Below are positions 1 through 12,170 of a stretch of 64,000 nucleotides of DNA, piece after piece. A program made the translations under genes and the position numbers. Below the pieces are notes generated by a model that saw nothing but the letters and a program-made list of their open reading frames with translations, was not told the origin of the DNA and ran no database searches. Position 1 is the first letter of the stretch. Each line of letters starts with the position of its first letter. The DNA comes from Phoma sp. XZ068 (lineage: Eukaryota; Ascomycota; Dothideomycetes; Pleosporales; Didymellaceae): positions 186,001-250,000 of the forward strand of contig RBKR01000023.1 in NCBI GenBank assembly GCA_004835665.1. Reading direction: 5' to 3'.

Positions 1-2159
1 CCGATCTTGATCGTGTGTCTTGCGGATTTTGCAGAATGTTTGCGAACAGTGTTACGAGTGCTGTGACCGGGAAGTAGATTACCAGCCATACACAAGAGAG
101 ATCCCCCTTGGGAATATACTTGAGCAGGTGAATCGAAGCACGGGCTGCCTGTACGCAGAGCTGTGCCGACATAAAGACACGAGGGTTCAGCGGGCGCGCG
201 TTTAAGCCCTGAATGGCGAAGTTCGAAAGTCGGCTGGTCCAGTATCCGTGATGCACGCTCATGCGGTGAATTGTAGTCAGACAGTTGTAGTAGCCAAGAT
301 GTAAGACTGCGACCTGGAGAATGAGCGGAGTATGTGAAGCCTTGATGTCGTGCTCGGGACGGAATTCGAGGGCAATGCCATCCTTCCAGTTTTCCAACTC
401 TCGGTCTAGCTCACCGATCGTGTTGAGAAGTTCACCATCAGTCTGCTTCGATGCTTTAACGGAGTACAGCCCCTTGTAGACTTTGCTCTGGATGATGGAG
501 AATGTGCACATGAGGCGGAACAGGTTCATTGTGCCTTTGCCGTCCGCGAGTGGGATGTTGCCGATATTGTCTGATGGGAACTCGCTTGGAAGCTCAACGT
601 TCATATCGTCGTCATCCTGAATGGGCGGTCGACCAGAACGCAAGCAGATGTCCTTGTCGAGCATGTATGCAATCCAGAACACACGTTTGCGTTGTTCCAC
701 CTCGGCATTGTTGAGATTGAAGTTGGCTCCCTTCTTGTGCAGTCCAATGCTGTGTGCAAGACGCATCGCTGTGGCCACGAAGAAATATGTCGGCTGCGGA
801 TTCGGTGTGCCAAGAAGGAACAGTCCGATACCAAGTAGAGCCTGCACGCTAAGGAGGTCGGTGTTCCGCATCGTCAGCTCTACCATGACGCTCATGGCGT
901 TCTTTAGGTATTGCCAGGCCTTTTCGTCCTCTTCTGCTGGCACTAGATTGCTCATAACTCGCAGACGATGAGCGAAAGCCAATGCGACGTTCAAGCTAGC
1001 CCACCAACCAGACCCCTCGTAAGGATCTTTCGAGTAGTGCTTTTCGACAAGGTGCATAAAGGTCGGTTCGTGGAACAGCGGGAACATGCAGTTGAAGTTT
1101 TCGAAGTAGTCCTTTAATAGGGACAATGCTTCATGCTTGGGTGGCAGTTGCTTGTATACTCGGCGTTTGAAAATGTCCTGGAAGACGTCTGGCCGCCATT
1201 GTATCCACTTGTTGTCTTCTACAGCTGCTGTGGAGATCATCTGCTGGAAGGAGTTGTCGCCGGTCTTGTCATTCACCCACTGGATGCCCTTGGGGGAGAA
1301 AATCGAGAAACCTGATGATGAACCTAGATTGGTTAGTAGACTCGGACACAGGCTCTGCGATATGACGTACCGATATATCTGGTCTCGCCGTAGTTGTTGG
1401 TGACTAAAGAGCACATCATTTCAGCAAGCGCATCCTCTCCATCCCTTCCTTTCCCCTCTGATGGTGTCTCGGGCTCAGGTGATGCCGTGCCACTCCTGGG
1501 GCTCGGGAGTGTCGGTTGCGCAGGTGTGCCGTCATTTGTGGATGTGCCTGACTGCGGCACTGTCGATTGTCTCCTGTCGTCTGACATGCTCTGTCTGGGT
1601 GTCGCTGAGCGGCCTGCGCGGTCGGTTAAGCGCTTTTCGATGGTCGCGAGGTCGGTGCTGCCGTCGTCGTCCTCTGGCAATACGCCAGAGAGACGCATCA
1701 GCGACTCCATGCGAGCCAGGCGGTTCTCGAGGCCTTCGATGTACTTGGCGCTGCACGGCAGTCATTAGTCAAGCGTTTCGCCTCGTCAAGCAGTTGGGGA
1801 CGCACCCTTTCGGCGGCTGGCGCTTCTTCTCGACCTGTGTGAAGATGCATTCTGTCTTGTAGTTCTGGCAGTGGGTGCACGACGGCATCTTGCCGTCACA
1901 CTTGATCTTCTTCTTACGACACATATCGCACGCCTACGCCCGGTCAGCAGTGTCACGCCACCCTCGCGATTGTATGTACCCTGGCTATCCGTCTCCTCTT
2001 TGCATCGCCCTGGTCGTTGTGGTCGTCCATGTCGTCCTGGGCAAACATGTTCTGGGGAAGCTGCGATGGGTCGAACTGGCTGCTGCCAAAGATGCGCGGA
2101 GGCGGCGGGTTCATCATGGGCGGCGGTCCGCCGTAGAAGCCGTTCGATGCCGAGTTCAT
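1..2159 (-). CDS. Zn2Cys6 transcription factor with fungal-specific middle domain (3' end outside window)
   Basis: Nuclear DNA-binding regulator, target unknown. Exons on the minus strand: 2159-1980, 1933-1806, 1750 to about 1370, then about 1334 to beyond position 1; the introns are short with canonical ends (46 nt at 1979-1934, 55 nt at 1805-1751). The first 60 residues are Pro/Asn-rich and end in a basic run. A binuclear zinc cluster follows, with Cys at 62, 65, 72, 79, 82 and 89 (spacing 2-6-6-2-6). Next come a KYIEGLENRLARME linker/coiled-coil and a Ser/Pro-rich spacer. A long region with the PF04082 fungal_trans pattern follows (AMRLAHSIGLH, RVFWIAYMLDKD, SGRPPIQDDD). The reading frame is still open at base 1, so the C-terminus is missing. 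Start chosen at the first ATG of the exon that splices into the zinc cluster. The family (Gal4-like, fungal_trans) is certain; the specific orthologue is not. Confidence 0.9.
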
Positions 2160-3000
2160 GGCGGCGGGGTGTACGAGTTGGGTGGAGAGGGATGGTACGG
2201 GTCGCTACTGCCGCGTGGGTGCCGGGGGTGGTGGTGTTTTGTGGGAAGGTGCACAGTCGGGGAATGGCAGAGCTAAGTTCTAGGCCAGCTGAAACGGGGC
2301 CAGGCAGTTCGCCAGCAGGGACTTGGGGACGTCGTCGCAGACCTGCAGGCGGCCGAATAGCGTCGACCAGTGTGCGGGTGAGGCAGAAGCTTGTTTGGGG
2401 TCCTGCAGTGATGCGCGCGGTGGGGGTTAGGTCGGACCAAAGGGCGGAGGTTTGGAGTGCGTCCGAATTCCGATTTGCAAGCAATTCACGCGACTAGGGG
2501 AACGTCTGACAATTGCGCAGACCAAGGGGGCGGCCTGATTTCTTACTCGCCTCGAGAGCTAAGCTTCAGCGCATGGAGATCACTGAAGGCCGTCATCCGT
2601 TGTTCGCGCGAAGTGCAGCGGTTGTGACCGAATGTGGCCTAGTGCAACTTGCTGTAGCCAGGGACTGTGGAGCCTCGGCTTGGATCGAAGACTGCCTGCC
2701 TGGATCGAACAACTCTATCTAGACCTCACTGCGACAACAACTTGATTTGGTGTTTTCTTTGGCCTCTGCATACAATGTGAGTACCTCCAAAGGTGGCCTG
2801 ATTTACGTCCTAGCATGCCAGGGCAAGGATCGTTCCCGGCAGCCGAGTAGCGGTAGCTGCAACGCCAACGTTGTGTACTGGGGCTGCGCCACGTTCGTCG
2901 CATCTTCACAACTTGGCACCACCAACCGAGTCTTGGTTCCTGTACGCTGACCAACGTGGCCGTCGTCAGTTCTTCATTTAGCACCAAGCATCTTTCGACA
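2160..3000. other. Intergenic, divergent promoter region
   Basis: This stretch separates the zinc-cluster regulator (-) from the alpha/beta hydrolase (+), so it must carry both promoters. Open frames here lack domain features and have no splice-consistent extension. I see no repeat or RNA gene. Confidence 0.6.
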
Positions 3001-4687
3001 ATGGCGCCGCTGACTGTTGAAGAGCTGCAAAAGCACCCAGAGTATGAGCATACCATCTGGAAGCTCAAGCCCGACCAGCAAGGGAAACTTGCTGTGGCAA
3101 AGGACCGAGGTGGCCCCGTCACCATTGCCTACGAGGTACACGGCCATGGTGACCGCAAGACTGTGGTAAGTGTGCAACTCTCGCAATACGGCCACATTCG
3201 AGGCATCAAGTGTCAGATTAATATTTCCTGCCTGAGAATCATCTCGCGGCGGGAAGCGGCTTCCTCCTGTCACGTTTCGTTTCGGTGCATGGACCGTCTC
3301 AGCCTTCAACCTCACGTCTCATCTTGTCAAGTTGACTTTCACAACACGAAATCACGAGTTTTATCCGTACCCTTCCGTATCCGTCGCACCTGTCGTATCA
3401 AGTTCCATCTCTCATTTGCACTCTCGTCCACCGGTCAAAATGAACCAACTGACATCGCCTAGTGGATCATGGGCCTTGGCGGTATGAAGTATGCATGGCA
3501 GCGTCAGACAAAACACTTTGGACATAACCAAGCGGACAAGTACTCATGTCTGGTTTATGACAACCGCGGTATCGGCGACTCGGACAAGCCGAGAGGAAGA
3601 TACTCGACTTCCGAGATGGCCAAAGATGTTATCGAAGTGATAGACCATCTTGGCTGGACCGACAATCGCCAGCTGCATATCATTGGAATCAGCATGGGTG
3701 GCATGATTGCTCAAGAAGTGGTAAGTCTGAGTCTCCACCTGCATTGAGTGTTTGCCGCACAAACGTCGTCAAACTGCGCCTCTGCTCGAGATAACGTTGT
3801 GGTGAGGGTCTCGGAAGGTACAGCTTCCGTCCACTTCTCTGAAACGCTGCGGAACAGGCAGCAAACGTGGTCGACCTGACGATCAAGCACTACCCTACAT
3901 GCCAGGATACCACATACCCGCCCCGCCCCACCCCCGCGCGTCTGCCACGTGCTTCGGCGTCCGAGACTCAAGCCCTAATACGTCACGGGAAAGCCGGAAG
4001 ACTGCAATTAACGGAGCTAACGAACGTTCACAGGCAATGCTCATCCCTGCCCGAGTCTGTACGCTGTCCTTAGTCTCCACCACGGCTGGCATATTCCGGA
4101 CATCCGGCTTCATCGAAAACCTCTACAACCGTGCCAACCTGCTGATCCCAAAATCCCTCGACGCGCAGATCGAAGGTGTAAAGAAGAATCTCTACACCCC
4201 GGACTGGCTTGATAGCCCCGACGCCCTCGAACCCGTCGTGCAATCCTTCCCCACCAACGGCGACCGCTTCGCCGCAAATGAACTCTGGAAACGGCAACAC
4301 CCGGAGTACTTCGGCAAGCCCGGCTTCATTCTGCAACTCATTGCTGCGGGGTGGCATAACAAGTCCCCCGAGCAACTCCAGCAGATCGCTAACACTGTCG
4401 GTAAGAAGCGCATCATGGTCGTGCACGGAACACAAGACAAGATGGTCACATTTCCGCACGGGGTCGTGCTCTGGCGCGGGCTTGAGAAGGGACAGGGTAA
4501 GACCGGGAAGGAGAACTGGTTAGGTATCGAGGAAGAGGCGGACGTGTGGCAAGAAGGCGAAATCGAGAAGCACTTTGTCAAGGGACAGGGGCATGTGCTG
4601 CCGGTTGAGATGAGAGACGACTTCCACGGCTGGGTTGAGGGGTTGATTGAGAGGGGGCTGAAGCTGAATGAGAGTGAGGGAGTGTGA
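3001..4687 (+). CDS. alpha/beta hydrolase, three exons
   Basis: Predicted serine hydrolase of the alpha/beta-hydrolase fold (Abhydrolase_1); substrate unknown. Exons 3001-3165, 3463-3720 and 4034-4687 join in frame to 358 residues. The nucleophile elbow G-I-S-M-G-G places the catalytic Ser at 132. The likely acid is Asp276 (HGTQD) and the likely base His328 (GQGHVLP). Strand motifs such as YDNRGIGDSDKP also fit the family. The ATG at 3001 has a good context (CGACAATGG), and no upstream ATG extends the frame. The two introns are unusually long for this window (297 and 313 nt). No signal peptide is evident, so it is probably cytosolic. The 3' end converges on the bZIP gene across a 333 nt gap. 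Confidence 0.88.
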
Positions 4688-5020
4688 GGAAGGATGGAGC
4701 CGCGGTTGGTATATTGATGAACACGACTATTTAGCATATCCACATAGCACATGTCATGATGCAGCTTAAAACTATGAACAGCGGACTAATACACCGAGTA
4801 AGAAAACGAACCACATAGAAGACATTCAGCCTACCAGCGCCCTATCACCAAATCGTTTTCTTCAGCAGCTAAAGTCTCACGGTAAACCTCTATCAAAGCC
4901 ATAAGCACTAACTATCTAGAACACCTCAACTGTCGCGCACAAATTCCTTTAGTCTTGAGATTCCTACACACCACGGCATGTGCTCGCTTTTCTCAATATC
5001 AGCTCTGGGTGGAGAGGCTG
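4688..5020. other. Convergent intergenic gap
   Basis: Shared 3' flank of the hydrolase (+) and the bZIP gene (-). It is A/T-rich and carries no ORF worth calling. It probably holds both polyadenylation regions. Confidence 0.6.
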
Positions 5021-5921
5021 TCACAAGTTTTTTATCGTCTGACCTGAGCGAGACCTACTTTCCTTTCCAAACAACTGTGTCGAAGTCAACAAGAAACTCG
5101 CAAGGCCAATAAGTCGATGCTCATAATCTTGATGCTGTTGATGCTGTTGATGCTGATATCCTGTTGCCCGTCTCTGATGTGATGCATGCATTGGCGTCTT
5201 GTCGATTTCCTTTCTCGCAGTGGACTGATACTGGCGACCTAGGCTAGATAGCATGTTTTGGTCCGGCCCATTATGCGACGAACCGACAACGTCTAAAAGA
5301 TAGCTCTCGGGTTGTGGACCTGCAACCTGCGGACTCTTCTGCTCGGTGTCTCGTGTTGCGGTAACACTCCGTGTGTCTCGTTCTTGAGCGGCGGGTCCCA
5401 GCTCTACTTCATCGCTATCTATCCGTCCTCCGTTCGCAGTCGTTACGCACTTGATCAGGGTCTCGATCATGGTCATCAGCTCCCTTGCAAGCTCAGGACT
5501 CGTTTGCAACAATTCTGAATCGGTCGCCATATCGATGAACCGCAAAAACGTCTCAACCATCTGACTAATGATTCCATGTAAGTGCGAGCGTCGCTGTTCA
5601 AATGAGGATATAGTCGTCTCCTTGCGTTGTCGATATGCACGTTGCGCAAGGCGAAGCTGTGTTCGTCGACGCTAATGCGTGTATTAGTTTGATGCACAAT
5701 AGTTGTTTCCCAGAATCGAAAGCGAATAGTAACGTGTGATGGAGTGCGTTATCGGACTTGTGAGGTGACTTAACACTTACGTTAGTAGCGGTAGTATCTC
5801 GATCATTCGTGCGAGGTCTTCCTCTGGCTTTCCTCCTCCCGGAAGTAGTCAATACATCCTCAGCATCGTTTTCGGCTCCCGACCGCTCCCGTAGTTGTGC
5901 CGCGTCGTCCGGATCTTTCAT
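5021..5921 (-). CDS. bZIP transcription factor with N-terminal AT-hook
   Basis: Probable nuclear regulator. Exons 5921-5781 and 5671-5021 (109 nt intron) give 263 residues. An AT-hook core RGRPR lies at 33-37. Directly after the splice junction comes a basic region RRRTQLRLAQRAYRQRKE (48-65), which matches the AP-1-like fungal bZIP signature (RxxQxRxAQRAxRxRK). The leucine-zipper heptads after it are weak. The C-terminal half is low complexity, with a Gln/His tract near residue 190-200 encoded by repeated CAG/CAT-type codons. Regulators with AT-hook plus this basic region are often found in fungal secondary-metabolite or stress loci, but no biosynthetic core gene is present here. The multidrug ABC transporter lies 1.8 kb away on the same strand; a functional link is speculation. 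Confidence 0.85.
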
Positions 5922-7758
5922 CTTGAATTTGCTGGACTTGTAGATTGACTAGCACTGAAAAAGTTGAGATGAGTACAGTCGCAGAACCAGGTAGAGCCCA
6001 GTCGATCCCCTACCACCGCGTAAGGAAGTGGTGGAGGTGTTGTGTTCGTCGCTTTTTAACCCCCTAGCGATTTGGACCCTAACCAGTGGAGCAATTCGTT
6101 GTTTGTCGATAGACAGCAAAGGTAAGATTATTATATTCGGGAGAATGGAACAATAAGAGCAACCACCCACTCGACACTTAAATACCAAGCGTGCGTATGT
6201 GTACCTTACTCGAGCCTCGCCTCTTTCTGTTGGTGGAGCAGGTTTAGCCTAGCCTCAGAGTGTTGTGGTCGTGTTGATTGCGAGTGGACATTGAACGCTA
6301 AGTTGGGGGTTTTCGGATGAGAAGAACTGGAGTAGTTATTCAGCGGACCCTGCCATCTCGATTATGGTTTTTCTGTAACGGCCCTAGACACTGAACAAAA
6401 CAAAACCGGTCAAATCAAGGTAAGCCACGACGAGTGAAGGACCTGAGCGTAGGAAGATATACTGATCTCGGCGACCGCCAATTTCTCACAGCCGAGACCT
6501 GCAATAGTGAGTGTTCAGGGCCGTGTGGATTACTAATCGAGCACACGGAAAATGACGAGCCATACATATTTCCCTCACAGGATCTACAGAGGCCGCCTAC
6601 ACTGGCTTAACGTCGCACAATTCTGAATCTCCACTGGCAGATTGCGAACCGATCTAATGAATCCAAAGAGAAACTTTAGCTTTACAATCTTTAGCGCGCC
6701 CTTAGGCTTTTGTCACAGTATAGTATTATCGATTATGCCTCGGAAGTGCTACAAACTGGTAAAAATTCGTTTACTCGACACTAGTGCAAGACTGGGGCAG
6801 CCAAGTTATTAATCACTGGTGCATACGTGTCACACATTGTGATTTGCGTGCGCAGCCGTGGGAACGTGCATCATACCAACGTAGTATTCTTCCTCACACA
6901 TTCAGCTTTGGTGACTAAATTTCCCACCCTTCTAACTATGGTGCTACCTGCTCTTGACGACTGCAGGCAAGTAACACGTTTGGACGCGCTTGACATTTGT
7001 TCTCTGACTCGCCCCCGATCAGTGAGGGCGTGCATATTTTGCTGGTGTTGATTAAACGGAAATGTTGACAAATCCCAAGCATATCCGCGCATGTTCACGC
7101 TGCATCGGCTTGTTGACGCATCACTAATCAATAATATACATATTTGAGCTCCACAGAGACCTCACCTGGATGACTCTGTATGCCAATTCACGTCTAGTCT
7201 TCTGGAGTAGCGTCAGGGATCGAAAGAATTACTCATCAAGCCTAAAGTTGTGTGGTTTGGACCTAACAACATGCTCATTTCAAGGCTGCTGGTCAGATGC
7301 AACTCATGTCTCAATCCAACGCTTAAACTACGTCACAGCCTGAATTATATGTGAGTGGCACGTGGAGGAGGGGGATGATGATCTTGTTGTCGTCACGATA
7401 AGTGATAAATGCTGTCTTAACATGGCTTTCTTTACCGTCAATGATAAGTAATCGCCACTTTTGACCTCCGAGGCTTTGGTTTCGTGTAACCTGTCCCAAC
7501 AGCAAGAAGAAGGACATTGTGGAAAATGCACTCAAAAGACCGTGCCAAGATCGAGCGTATGCATTGGATATTCGAGACAGGTAACGATAACATCAAAAGT
7601 GTGGAGGCAGGCACAATCTGGCCTGATTTCGTGAACTGCGAAAGTTCCATTGCTTTAAACCACATCGCGTGGCCCAACAATATCGGCTACACTACACTTC
7701 GCTTCTTTGCCGTCCCCAATTCTGACTGCGAGACGCGCAATATACATAGCACGAGCCT
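5922..7758. other. Intergenic, no gene recognised
   Basis: About 1.8 kb between the bZIP gene and the ABC transporter 3' end. Short open frames occur on both strands, but none has a domain, splice support or coding-like composition. The bZIP promoter must lie at its left end. No repeat or RNA gene was recognised. Confidence 0.5.
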
Positions 7759-10700
7759 CTAGGAAGCCCGCTTCGTAGCCTTAGTTCTCAACTTCATCAT
7801 CAGAAAAACCATCGCGTAGCTACTGCAACAAAACAGCACCACAATCGCAGCGTTTCTCCATCCATAGTACTCTTCCTTCAGGTGGAGCGTTCTCAGAAAC
7901 CCTGCGCCGTCTGCGTATTGGCACACCTCACAACCTGAACGTGCGTCGGGGTTGAGCAAGTTGGTATCGGTACCCATGCCTTGCATGTATAGTGCCAGGT
8001 ACTCGCCACAAGTCTGGTTGGACGGGGGGTCGAACACTGCGAGTTCGCTAGGCTTGCAGGTCACGGTAGCAGACCAGGACGTGAAGACAAGGAGGGACGA
8101 CATGAGGTAGTTGAACGGGTCGAGGTAGTATAACCTGTGGCGAACTTGTAAGCTACCGCAAAATTTCAAGTTAACAGGCAACTCAAAAGCTTACCAGTAC
8201 TTCCAGAACGCTTGAATTTGACTATAAGGCGCCATGACACCAGAGAACGACACCAATGTAGTGATGACAAGAGGGTTCGCTAGTGCGGCAAAGACAGCAT
8301 TTGGGGCATAGGCGGCGATCATCTGCCCGATTCCGGTATAAAGAAACTCATAGAAGACCTAGAAGCTGTCAATTTCAGAAACTTCGAGTACTCGGAGAAG
8401 GTACATACCGTGACGAAGAAGGTGCTGCCGGCATACTTTGCCTCAGTAGGCAGTCCAACTGTGAAGTACCAGCACACAAAATATAGAAACGCACAGATAA
8501 TCAGATACGGCAATTCAGACACAATGAGCCCTGTAACAAACGGCGCCCAATGATACATCTTGCTCTTTTTCTCACGCGTCTCGTAGATGTCCCGACGATC
8601 GATGAACAACGGCTGCAGCTGAGCAATGACACCCGGCGCCACAAAGATGAAGTTGAAAATGGTAAATAGTCGCAGCTGAAGGTCACTCAGACTGTTACCT
8701 ACCTTCCAAAAGGTGAATCCGTTCAATAGCGGAAGGAGAATGTGCAGCGCAAACTTGTTGTCGATATACTCGGTGTTGCGGAATAGCGATACGTTCATGC
8801 GATGCGTAACGAGTTGAACCTGGTCCCTCATAGATGCCGCGAACGCGTGCCCATCGTCGACGTATCCCGCAGGCTTGATTGCTGCTTCACTAATGAGTCG
8901 GTCCAGCTCCTCGTTCATACGCTTGTACTCGGATGATTCAAGCCAAATTCTGTTCCAGTCCTGGCCCTTTGAGAAGCTGCCCGAGACCACCTCGATCATA
9001 TGTTCGGCTGGATTCGCCTCGCGCGGACAAGGTGCGCCTCGGCTTGCGAAATAACCTTTCACGATCTCAGCATTGTCGCCAATGTCACCAAAGTATACGG
9101 TTTTGCCGCCCTTGGACAGCAAGAGGAGTGTGTCGAACTGGGCAAACAATTGCGCTGACGGTTGATGGATCGTCACAAGCACAGCCTGTCCAACTTCAGC
9201 CAGCTTACGCAAGAACCTTACCGTGTTAAAAGCAGCCTGGCCGTCTAGGCCAGAAGTTGGCTCGTCTAAAAAGATCAAAATACTTGGCTTTGCAACCAAC
9301 TCAACGCCGATAGTAAGACGTTTACGCTGCTCAATGGAAAGACCAGCCCCAGGGCGACCGATGAGGGTATGCTGCAGGTCTTGAAGCTGCAGCAGTTCGA
9401 CAATAGTATCCACGTACTGCAACTTCTCAGCTCGTGGTGTGTCACGGGACTGGCGCAAGAGGGCAGAGAACTCCAAAGCCTCACGCACAGTAGCCAGCGG
9501 CTCGTGAACATCCATCTGCTCGACGTAGCCAGCAGATCGCTGAAATGAAACGGGCAGATCGCGGCCATCTACTTGTACGGATCCATGAATTACGCCGTCC
9601 GTTTTGCGTTGGGCAAGCACGTCAAGTAGTGTCGTTTTGCCTGCACCTGAGGAGCCCATCAGGGCGCCCAGCATGCCGGGCTTGACCCAACCTTTCACGT
9701 CGTCTAGGAGGATACGATCACCGGCCGGGGTTTTGACAGTGTATGTGAGGTTCTTCCACGTAAAGACGCTGGTGTTCTGAATGAGCTGATTAGACATGGT
9801 GACTTCGGACTTGGCGGATCTTGAGCTGGGCTGCACATTGCTCGACTGCGACTCTTCATCATTCGCGAGATTGGGCCGTACTTTATTACGATGTTCTTGC
9901 GGTATGAGGAGTCCACGGCCTCCTGCGCCCACCTCTATCCATCGTGACGTGAAGACGACAGTCATGATCGTGTAGAAGATCCACCACGCGACGAGAATGC
10001 CAAAATTGCGCCAGATGTGATCGTGACTGAAGCTAAGGTGTTCGAGATATTCGTCGCCCATTACGCTCGTTGCACCCGGACGCGCGCCACCTACACCAGT
10101 ACAAGCTTGTGCGCCCTCGCCGGACACATAGCCAGGACCGTTCGGGACAAGGTAAGGACCGACGCAGGGAATCTCCTGTTCATGAAATTCGTTACCCAAC
10201 AAAGCCTCGAATCCGTATGCCATTGGGTTGATCCAAAAAATCCAGACCAACCAAGGATGCATGAGTGGCTTGATGATCATATAACCCATGTATACGAACA
10301 TGCTAACGATCACAAGTCCAGATGCCTTAGTCGCAGCATCGAAGCTTGGAAACGCAGCGCCGATAAAACGAAACAGCTGGGTCATGGCCATAGCGGCCAT
10401 GAAGGTGACAATCCAAAACGTGAAGAACGCTTCAGCGGTGGATCGAAGTCCAACCATGAAGTAAAGAATCAAGCTGAACTGCGTGATCTGGAACAGCAGG
10501 ATCGGAATATCTGTGGCGATTTGGGCGAAGACGAATGCGGCCGGATGATGGAAAGCAAAAGACTTATGCTTGGCTAAGACCGGTCTCCCCGTGAACGAGT
10601 CTGTCACTTCTGATAGTGCGATAAGAGCGGGATACAGGAGGGAGAAAAAGATCGCTCCGCTCTTGAGGAACAGTCCGGCAGAGCTCATCGGTGCGTTGTA

Positions 10701-12170
10701 AAACAACGATCCGCCTACAAGTCTGGAAATGGTCAGTCAACATCTTTTCGTACAGTCATCGGACTTACGCCTGAACAGTAGCTGAACCCTGTTTGAATAG
10801 CAGCGTCGGCTTATCTCCCCACAGAATTTGGAACTGGCGGGTAGTTGCAGCCTTCACTTGGGTCAAGAAGCCAGCAGATGCTACAGAACTCTTTGAGAAG
10901 CTACTGTTCTTCTCTGCTTCAACCGTCTCCTTAAAGTCGGTGGTATTTCGTGCTGCTTCGTTACTTTGGGGGTAGTCGACTTCGGCGAGCATCTTTTTCC
11001 TGACTGCTGACTGCTCGTAGGCTGCGCGGATCTCGTCAGCGGAGCGAGGGACGGTATTTTCGTAGCCAGCTGCAATCTCTCGCTCAGTGGGCACCGTGAC
11101 ACCTGTCAAAAAGTCGGCTTTGTTCGCTGCGGGATCGCAGAGAAAGCCAAGCTCCGTCATGAACGGCACTGCCTCCTCGCGCGGGCCATAAAAGATCTGT
11201 TTTCCTTCATCAAGGATGAGGATCTTGTCGAATTGCTCGTAGATACCGTTGCCTGCTTGGTAAAGGGTGGCGATCGTGGTCAGGCCGAAAACGTCGGTCA
11301 TGGCCCGCATGGTTTTTGTGAAGTCCAGAGCAGTGCTCGCATCGAGCCCTCGCGTCTGGCAGTAATCTCAGTTACAACCCATGAAGTGACGGACTAAGAA
11401 CTTACACTATTATCCCAGCAGAAGACACTGCCACGCGTAGCGAGGCACTCTACAATGGAAACACGCTTCCTCTCGCCTCCTGATACTCCACGGATGTATG
11501 CATCTCCCACCTTGGTCCCTCTGGTATGCTCAATACCCATTGCTTTCAGCATAAATTCTTTACTGATCTGCGCGTACTCCTCGGCATCCTTCATACCTGA
11601 TGGGAGGTGATGGGGCACGTTGAGACGAGCAGCGAAGTCGACAGTGTTTCCTACCGTCAAGGCTGGGAAAAAGATTTCCTCTTCAGTGTTCATTATGATC
11701 TGACCGCGATATTCCGCTGCTTCGTCGCTGGACATGGCTCCGAAAGACACCGTGCCATCAATCTCGGCGTAACCCAGGCGACGATTCGACAGCATGTTTA
11801 GCAGCGATGTGCATCCTGCGCCGGGTCGGCCGAGAACAAGGAGCATCTCTCCTGGTTTCACACAACCAAAGGAAGAATCGACAATTGTCTTGTTGGAGAC
11901 GTTCTTGGAGCCCTTGCCAAAAGGGACGAACTGGGATACGACGTTGTCGTTAAAGAGCGCATCGTTCCTGACGCCTTTCACTGTGAGGTCACGCCAGGTC
12001 ACGCCGAGTTTCTTGGGCTTGGAGCTCTCCGTGGTTAGACGATCCTGCAGCTGCCGCACTTCTTCGATGATGGACCAATTTTCGAGGCCTTGGAGCTTGG
12101 TCTCGTCCATGTGGGCCGGATCGGTACCCTTCTTGTTGACATCCGACACTTCTGATACCGGTGTGTCCAT
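7759..12170 (-). CDS. Full-size PDR-type (ABC-G) multidrug transporter, Snq2/AtrB-like
   Basis: Plasma-membrane drug or toxicant efflux pump with (NBD-TMD)x2 order. Exons 12170-11406, 11355-10769, 10722-8409, 8358-8195 and 8134-7759, with introns of 46-60 nt, total exactly 1401 residues, a normal length for the family. NBD1 has the PDR-typical degenerate Walker A GRPGAGCTSLL (about 114-124, Cys in place of Lys) and the signature VSGGERKRVS (229-238). NBD2 has a canonical Walker A GSSGAGKTT (near 810) and the altered signature LSIEQRKRLT, again normal for PDR pumps. Two sets of hydrophobic helices follow the NBDs. Motifs such as NTEEEIFFPALTVG and FIDRRDIYETREKKS point to the Snq2/AtrB/BcatrB branch. 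The substrate cannot be read from sequence. Confidence 0.95.
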
